64,000 bases of DNA from UTCFX2 sp963788305 (GTDB taxonomy: Bacteria > Chloroflexota > Anaerolineae > Anaerolineales > UBA4823): NCBI GenBank assembly GCA_963788305.1, contig CAWBGK010000015.1, positions 62,001 to 126,000 on the forward strand, given 5' to 3'. The notes below the pieces were generated by a model, which saw only the letters and a program-made list of their open reading frames with translations, did not search any database and was not told where the DNA came from. Positions within the stretch are counted from its first letter, which is position 1; every line of letters starts with the position of its first letter. This document shows positions 58,249 through 64,000 of the stretch, piece after piece. A program made the position numbers and the translations under genes.

Positions 58249-60022
58249 ATGATGTCAGCTGTCACGAAATCAATCGCAATGGAATTCAAGGCTCCCGAGC
58301 TTTTCCGCACCGATCGGAGAAGCGCAGCTCGGTGGATTCTTTCATATGCCCTGCATTATTGGTATCTGGATGTTTCACTGGTCGTTGGGGCAGTTGGAAA
58401 TGCTGCTCTGGCCGCGCTGGTCCCGATTTTAGTAGGCCGGGCATTCGACGAGATCCTGAAAACACCGCCCCGCACTGAGGAGCTGCTTCCGATCGCTTTA
58501 ATCATCGCCGGCAGCCAGGTCGTGCGAGGGTCTGCTTCAATTTGGCCGAAATTTCAGCGCCGAGCTTTTAGGCCAGCGCATCGAGCGGGATATCCGCCAC
58601 GAGCTTTATACAAGCTTGCTGGGGAAGAGCATGACCTTTCACAGCCTGCAGCCGATTGGGGATGTCATGGCTCGGGCGACGAATGATGTCCGGGAAGTCA
58701 ATTTCCTCTTCAGCCCCGGGGTGAACCTTGTGATTGGCTCGGCGATCTTCATGATCATGCCGCTGGTAGTCGCACCTCGTTATCATCCAGCCCTGATCCT
58801 GACCCCACTGCTCTTTATGATCGGGTATTTTTTCGCACTCTGGCAGTATCTGAACGAGCTCAAGCCTATAACAGGCGATGTGCGGAAGGCATTTGGCGAG
58901 ATGAACAGCCGTCTGGCTGAAGCAATCGATGGGATCGAAACTGTTAAAGGTATGGCTCAGGAGCAAAGCGAGGTAGAACGTTTCGGGAGCAACGCCCGTC
59001 GATTTCGGGATGCATTCATCCACCAGGGAGATGTCGAAGCCCGCTTTGTCCCGCTTCTGCTGCTCGGTTTTGCCGAAGCAGGCGGCTTGCTCCATTCGCT
59101 GATCCTGTACAACCAGGGCGCACTGGAAATCGGCCAGGTTGTGGCATATTTTGGGCTGATTCAGCTCTTCGGTTTTCCAACCTTCACTTCATTATTTGCG
59201 TATTCTCAAATCTCGCTGGGGATCTCAGGAGGGCAGCGCATCCTGGACCTGATCAACCGCGAGAACAACCTTGATCAGAATCTGAGCGGTTCACAGGGAC
59301 CGATGAAAGGCGATGTCGAGTTCAGGGGAGTTGCTTTTAGTTATGACAGCGGGGATCCGATCCTGCAAGGGATCTCTTTCAAGGTCAAAGCGGGGCAAAG
59401 GGTTGCGATAGTCGGCCAGACTGGCTCGGGGAAGACTTCACTTGCCAGGCTGGTTAACCGGACGTATGACGTGCAGGCCGGACAGGTGCTGATCGATGGG
59501 GTCGATGTGCGCGATTGGAACCTGGAAGCACTCCGTCGGAACATCTCGATTATCGAACAGGACATTTTCCTGTTCTCCAGGACGATCCGCGAGAACATCG
59601 CATTTGGGCTGCCTGATGCAGACGAGCAGCAAATCCGCGCAGCTGCTCGGGCTGCTCAGGCGGACGAATTTATCCAGGGATTTGATGATGGGTATGACAC
59701 CATGATCGGCGAGCGCGGCGTCACGCTTTCTGGAGGACAGCGCCAGCGATTGGCGCTGGCGCGCGCCTTTCTGACGGACCCAAAGATCCTGATCCTGGAC
59801 GATTCGACCAGCGCGATCGACAGCGCGACGGAGGATAAAATCCAACGGGCCATCTTCTCCGCAGCGCAAGGGCGGACGACGTTTATCATCACCCACCGAT
59901 TATCACAAATTCGCTGGGCAGACCTGATAATCGTCCTGCGCAATGGACGGATCGAAGACTTCGGGTCGCATGAAGGCTTAATGAAGACATCCGAAGCTTA
60001 TCGAAGGATTTTTCGAGAGTAG
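58249..60022 (+). CDS. ABC exporter subunit 1 (degenerate ATP site), one frameshift
   Basis: About 591 residues, half-transporter with six membrane helices then a nucleotide-binding domain. The frame changes near 58528; LLQFGRNFSAELLGQRIERDI continues the family sequence. NBD: GQTGSGKTSLARLV (Walker A), IIEQDIFLFSRTIRENIAFG, GERGVTLSGGQRQRLALARAF (consensus signature), ILILDDSTSAID (Walker B). The catalytic Glu is replaced by Asp, as in TM287 and BmrC-type subunits, so this NBD forms the degenerate site. Partner gene follows after 3 bases. ATG 58249 after GAAGGTG. Confidence 0.92.
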
Positions 60023-60025
60023 ACT

Positions 60026-61840
60026 ATGGGTTTTTTCTCCGGATTAGACGCCGAACGATACGACCGGCAGTATTCAGACAGCCAGCTTCTCCGCCGGATT
60101 GCGGGATACTTCCGGCCATACACCGTTCAGTTAAGCCTGATCACGGTGCTCCTGCTGGTAATTGCAGGTGCAGGCGCGCTGACACCGGTATTGGTCGCAC
60201 GGATTGTTGATGAGCTTCAAGCCGAATTTGCCGTTCGGACGGAATATCTTTTGTGCCTGCTGGTTTTTGCAGCAGGTCTGGTAACCTGGCTGGCAAATTG
60301 GGGCAGGCGACGGATGGTTGTACGGATCGTCGGGGATATCGTCTGGAAATTGAGAACAAACGCTTTCCAGGCTGCAGCCGACCACGACCTTTCTTTTTAT
60401 GACGAGTTTGCCTCTGGAAAAGTGGTTTCCAGGATCACATCCGATACTCAGGAATTTGGCCAGATGATTGTCCTGGTCACAGATTTGTTTTCGCAGATCA
60501 TCCAGGCAGTTCTCTTAGGGATCATTTTATTCACGATCGAATGGAAGCTGGCATTGCTGCTTATGGCATGCCTGCCAGTGGTTTTTTTGATCGCCGTCGG
60601 CTTTCGCAATCTGGCCAGAGAGGTAACCCGCGCCGGAATGCGCGCCATGGCAAATGTCAACTCAACGATCAAAGAGACGGTAAGCGGAATCGCCGTGGCG
60701 AAGAATTTCCGACAGGAAGCAAGCATTTTTTCCGAGTTCAATGCTGCCAATCAAATTTCATATCGAGTGAATGTGACCCGGGGGTTGGTGCTTGGCATGG
60801 TCTTCCCGGTGCTGAACACGTTAGGAGGCATTTTTACCGCCGTGCTCGTTTTTGTTGGTGGATTGAGCGTCGCCGAAGGGGTGGTCACTGCCGGGGCGTG
60901 GTTCTTATTTATTCAGAGCCTGGACCGTTTCTTTTTCCCGGTCTTAAATCTCTCGGCATTTTGGGCGCAGGTGCAGCAAGGTCTTTCGGCGTCCGAGCGG
61001 GTGTTTGGATTGATGGACGCCGAGCCGCAGGTGGTGCAGATCAATCCGAGTCCGGTCCCTCAACTGAAAGGTGAGATTTGCTTCGATGGCATCTGGTTTC
61101 GATATTCCGACAAAGAGCCTGTGCTGTGCGATTTCAACCTGCAAATCGCGGCTGGTGAGACGATCGCGCTGGTTGGGCACACCGGGGCTGGAAAGTCGTC
61201 GATCGCCAAGCTGATTGCCCGTTTTTATGAATTCCAAAAGGGACGAATCTGCCTCGATGGAGTGGATATTCGCTCGCTCGATCTGCATCAATATCGATCC
61301 CGGCTGGGGATCGTATCCCAAATCCCATTCTTGTTTGCCGGTACTGTTGCAGAGAACATCTGCTACGCGCGTCCTGATGAATCTGCTTACGAAGAGATCC
61401 GACATATCGCTCAGCGGATCGGAGATGGAGAGTGGCTGGAGTCGCTCCCGATGGGCCTGGAAACCGAGGTCGGCGAACGAGGCTCAAAACTTTCGATGGG
61501 GCAGCGCCAGCTCGTCTCGCTGATGCGGGTTTTGATCCAGAAACCAGCGATCTTTATCCTCGACGAAGCGACAGCAAGCATCGATCCATTCACCGAATGG
61601 CAGATCCAGCAGGCGCTGGCCATGATCCTGGCGGACACCACCAGCATCCTGATCGCCCATCGACTATCAACAGTAAAAGCTGCGAACCGGATCATTGTCC
61701 TCGAGGACGGGAAAATTATTGAAGAGGGGGATCATGAAGGGCTGTTGAAACGAGGCGGCAATTACGCCTCGCTCTATACCACTTATTTCCGCCACCAGAG
61801 CCTGGCGTATATCGAGCAGGCAAGAGAATTGGTGGAATAA
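60026..61840 (+). CDS. ABC exporter subunit 2 (consensus ATP site)
   Basis: 604 residues, intact. Membrane domain residues 30-320 and NBD 350-585: GHTGAGKSSIAKLI (Walker A), SQIPFLFAGTVAENICYA (Q-loop), GERGSKLSMGQRQLVSLMRVL (signature altered to LSMGQ), IFILDEATASID (Walker B with catalytic Glu), IAHRLST (switch His). Glu here plus LSGGQ of subunit 1 make one active site; Asp of subunit 1 plus LSMGQ here make the degenerate one. This is the TM287/288-type heterodimer, usually multidrug or lipid export; the substrate is unknown. Confidence 0.95.
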   Translation: MGFFSGLDAERYDRQYSDSQLLRRIAGYFRPYTVQLSLITVLLLVIAGAGALTPVLVARIVDELQAEFAVRTEYLLCLLVFAAGLVTWLANWGRRRMVVRIVGDIVWKLRTNAFQAAADHDLSFYDEFASGKVVSRITSDTQEFGQMIVLVTDLFSQIIQAVLLGIILFTIEWKLALLLMACLPVVFLIAVGFRNLAREVTRAGMRAMANVNSTIKETVSGIAVAKNFRQEASIFSEFNAANQISYRVNVTRGLVLGMVFPVLNTLGGIFTAVLVFVGGLSVAEGVVTAGAWFLFIQSLDRFFFPVLNLSAFWAQVQQGLSASERVFGLMDAEPQVVQINPSPVPQLKGEICFDGIWFRYSDKEPVLCDFNLQIAAGETIALVGHTGAGKSSIAKLIARFYEFQKGRICLDGVDIRSLDLHQYRSRLGIVSQIPFLFAGTVAENICYARPDESAYEEIRHIAQRIGDGEWLESLPMGLETEVGERGSKLSMGQRQLVSLMRVLIQKPAIFILDEATASIDPFTEWQIQQALAMILADTTSILIAHRLSTVKAANRIIVLEDGKIIEEGDHEGLLKRGGNYASLYTTYFRHQSLAYIEQARELVE

Positions 61841-61878
61841 TCACGCTCAGCAACCATTCGGGGTAGAATATTGCTTTG

Positions 61879-63075
61879 ATGGCTTATCCTGCAGAAATAA
61901 CCCTGCGGCCCGGCGTTCCGGATTTTCTCGATCTGCCCTGGGACCTCCCGCTTGCGGAGTGGGAGGGTCAGGTTGCTCGGCTTGAAGAGGTACCCCGTGG
62001 CCTTTCGAGGCACCCGGTCGTATTCGTCAATTACGGCGGAGTGCTTTATGCCGTTAAAGAGCTGCATCTCGGATCGGCAGAGCGGGAATACCAGGTCCTG
62101 CTGCTGGCACAGGAAGCCCATCTCCCATCGGTCGTTCCTGCCGGGTTTGCCGAGACCAACACTCGCCTGGGGAGGCGAAGCATCCTGATCACTCGCTTCC
62201 TCGAAAATTCGCTCCCATATCGGATGCTTTTCATGAGCCAGGGTTTTGAGAGATACCGGATGCACCTGCTGGATGCCATTGCCGGGCTTTTGGTCCAGCT
62301 TCACCTGGCTGGCTTTTATTGGGGCGACTGCTCGTTGTCGAACACGCTGTTCCGGCGTGACGCCGGGGCTCTGCAGGCCTACCTGGTTGACGCAGAGACG
62401 GCAGAATACCATGAAGGTTATTTCTCCCCAACGCTTCGGTTTCACGATCTTCAGATCATGTCTGAAAACCTAAGCGTCGAGCTGAAAGATCTTCAGGCAT
62501 CCGGTCTGCTGATCAATATGGATGTACCAGCTGCAGAAGCCGGCCGATATATCCAACGTCGTTACCAGCAGCTTTGGGCGGAAATTACCCACGAGGACAC
62601 CATCCAGCCGAACGAGCATTATCACATCCAGGACCGCATTCGAGCATTGAATGAGCTGGGTTATTCCGTCGGAAATGTCGAGCTTGCAACGCTCGAGAAC
62701 GGCAGCCAGCTTCGCCTGCGCGTCTTTGTCACCGACCGAAACTTTCACCGCGACCAGCTTAACAACCTGACCGGACTGGATGTTGAGGAGATGCAGGCAC
62801 GCAAGATGATGAATGAGATTCAGGAAGAGCGCGCCACCCAATCCCAATCCAATAACCGCAGCGTGCCGCTGAGCGTCGCGGCGTTTCATTGGTTGGAAAA
62901 CGTTTATGCGCCCGTGGTAGCTCGGCTGCAACCGCTTGTCGATCCGAATATGACGACCGCTGAGCTGTACTGCCAGGTGCTTGAGCACAAGTGGTTCCTG
63001 TCGGAACGCGCCCAAAGGGATGTGGGTCATCAAGCGGCCACAGATGACTACCTGGAGAAATTCGGCGTCCGGTGA
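61879..63075 (+). CDS. DUF4032 kinase-like protein
   Basis: 399 residues, intact; ATG 61879 chosen over TTG 61876. The N-terminal half resembles a lipopolysaccharide kinase-type fold: VYAVKELHL (putative ATP Lys), HLAGFYWGDCSLSNTLFRRDAG (HxD...N-like catalytic loop, with W-G-D-C-S-L-S-N) and AYLVDAETAEYH (D-x-E in place of DFG). The C-terminal half is DUF4032 (YIQRRYQQLWAEITHEDTI, LEHKWFLSERAQRDVG). The family is widespread in Actinobacteria and Chloroflexota, function unknown. Lies 38 bases after the ABC pair and may share its transcript. Confidence 0.75.
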   Translation: MAYPAEITLRPGVPDFLDLPWDLPLAEWEGQVARLEEVPRGLSRHPVVFVNYGGVLYAVKELHLGSAEREYQVLLLAQEAHLPSVVPAGFAETNTRLGRRSILITRFLENSLPYRMLFMSQGFERYRMHLLDAIAGLLVQLHLAGFYWGDCSLSNTLFRRDAGALQAYLVDAETAEYHEGYFSPTLRFHDLQIMSENLSVELKDLQASGLLINMDVPAAEAGRYIQRRYQQLWAEITHEDTIQPNEHYHIQDRIRALNELGYSVGNVELATLENGSQLRLRVFVTDRNFHRDQLNNLTGLDVEEMQARKMMNEIQEERATQSQSNNRSVPLSVAAFHWLENVYAPVVARLQPLVDPNMTTAELYCQVLEHKWFLSERAQRDVGHQAATDDYLEKFGVR

Positions 63076-63129
63076 GCTTTCAGGTCTGATAACTGATGGG
63101 GGCATGATCCGGTTTAGAATCATCAAGCC

Positions 63130-64000
63130 ATGCTCTCGCGCGATTTAATCCCGATCGTCTCAGCTTTTTCTTTTGCACGCGCCCACCTGACGGTAAAAGA
63201 ATTGACCGCCAGGCGATTGTTTATGTTCTTTCTGGCGGGAGGATTTGCGGTTGCTGGTTTTTTCTTGCTGGTTGGAGGAATAAGCCTGCTGGCTGGCCAG
63301 GCGCTTCGAACCCATTCACTAACGATTGCAGGGATGCTTGCATTTCTTGCAGTCCTTGGTCTCACTCCTTTTTCCAGATTCCTGAAAAAGACATTTGAAC
63401 CGCTGGTGAGAAAAAACCAGTCAATTTTTCAGATTCAGAAAGACTTGGGGTGCGAGCTGGCAAGATCGTCAGATCTTAACCAAATCAGCACAGCTCTTCA
63501 GAGAGCAGTCGATAAGGCTGCCGCTCCTGAATCTTCTCATATTTATATTCTGGATTCGCGAAATGGACATTACATTGCGTTGTTTAATGAAAGCGGCAGG
63601 CCAAGCAGCGATATCCGATTTGCGGCTTCCAGCCGGATTGTGCAGTCGCTAGCCCAAAAAAATCATGCTGTGCATCTGTCTGATCTGCTTGAGATGACCG
63701 AGTTGTCCAAGGGGGAACGGGCCAGGCTTCACCTGCTGAACGCGGACCTGTTTATCCCACTTCAAGGAGCCGACCGGCTGGCTGGCTGGATTGCTGCGGG
63801 GAAGAGGAAATCCGGAGAGCCGTATCATGGGCAATGCTTGCAGGTCCTGGAAAGCATCAGCGACCAGGCAGCTTTAGCGGTTGAGCGCGCCCAATTCGCG
63901 TTTGATGCAGATCGATATGCACGTGAACTGAATGTACTGACCAGGGTTGCCCAGGGAGTCAGCTTCACGATGACCTTTGATGACGTCCTGGAGATGCTTG
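63130..64000 (+). CDS. GAF-domain sensor protein, 3' truncated by window
   Basis: Open from ATG 63130 to the window edge (290 codons, no stop). Two membrane helices (LFMFFLAGGFAVAGFFLLVGG and LTIAGMLAFLAVLGLTPF). Then comes a GAF domain of about 160 residues (LNQISTALQRAVDKA, IYILDSRNGHYIALFNE, DLFIPLQGADRLAGWIAAGKR, VLESISDQAALAVERAQF) and the beginning of a second GAF domain (LNVLTRVAQGVSFTMTFDDVLEML). Probably a hybrid sensor kinase or cyclase whose output domain lies outside the window. Downstream of DUF4032 by 54 bases. Confidence 0.75.
   Translation, partial: MLSRDLIPIVSAFSFARAHLTVKELTARRLFMFFLAGGFAVAGFFLLVGGISLLAGQALRTHSLTIAGMLAFLAVLGLTPFSRFLKKTFEPLVRKNQSIFQIQKDLGCELARSSDLNQISTALQRAVDKAAAPESSHIYILDSRNGHYIALFNESGRPSSDIRFAASSRIVQSLAQKNHAVHLSDLLEMTELSKGERARLHLLNADLFIPLQGADRLAGWIAAGKRKSGEPYHGQCLQVLESISDQAALAVERAQFAFDADRYARELNVLTRVAQGVSFTMTFDDVLEML

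Noticed and set aside
58249..60022. Pseudogene status for frameshifted genes
   Set aside because: All catalytic motifs remain after the breaks, essential genes are affected equally, and several breaks sit in homopolymers, so sequencing error is the simpler explanation.

Overview
The window is 64 kb of a moderately GC-rich bacterial chromosome. Gene content fits Chloroflexota, most likely class Anaerolineae. The signs are T-box-controlled aminoacyl-tRNA synthetases, a TM287/288-type ABC pair next to a DUF4032 kinase-like protein, an AtpF fused to a delta-type C-terminal domain, FemAB proteins inside a glycan locus, many DinB/isochorismatase/cupin accessory genes, and no visible LPS or outer-membrane genes. 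This is an inference; no rRNA gene is present to confirm it. No phage, transposon or CRISPR array was found.

Layout. 1-5140: a cinA tail overlapping a DUF6504-like gene, a DUF4013 membrane protein, metG (-), a candidate 27-codon gene with its own promoter and terminator (-), the primary sigma factor sigA (-) and a DUF177 protein (-). 5343-8531: rdgB, a NarL-type sensor kinase and an alpha/beta hydrolase. 8540-12322: tRNA-Val, a Thr-type T-box and thrS, then infC-rpmI-rplT behind a strong promoter. 12375-16548: a DUF1232 protein, an M1 peptidase fused to a polytopic membrane domain, and a lipoprotein phosphoesterase. 16550-22843: tRNA-Ala, a Leu T-box, leuS1, a small zinc-ribbon protein and a second leuS whose editing domain carries a large insertion. 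22884-27779: a response regulator and small metabolic or repair genes. 27843-35882: ridA, then a glycan-assembly operon (GT2, sugar-phosphate transferase, CapD-like dehydratase, two FemAB) and a D-cysteine desulfhydrase-like gene. 35887-39986 (-): a GAF/PAS adenylate cyclase and a TgpA-like transglutaminase. 40376-49734: complex I membrane-arm genes nuoA,H,J,K,L,M,M,N without any peripheral-arm gene. 49807-52228: ATP synthase genes I/Z,B,E and F (fused to delta C-terminal domain) without F1 core genes. 52349-64000: murE, cupin, RAM-domain protein, formate/nitrite channel, UbiB-like kinase, a Cys-rich protein, a heterodimeric ABC exporter, DUF4032 and the start of a GAF sensor.

How the genes work together. 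Translation dominates the left half: metG, thrS, two leuS, infC, L35, L20 and two tRNAs, with two T-box leaders sensing uncharged tRNA. The middle builds the envelope (lipid-linked glycan, FemAB peptide transfer, murE). The right half supplies proton-translocating membrane sectors of complex I and ATP synthase.

Sequence quality. At least two dozen genes, many of them essential, change reading frame one to three times while their protein families continue without loss. The frames can be rejoined by one-base changes, in several cases at homopolymer runs. This looks like residual indel error in the assembly rather than gene decay. Frameshifted genes are therefore reported here as single full-span CDS with the break position stated.
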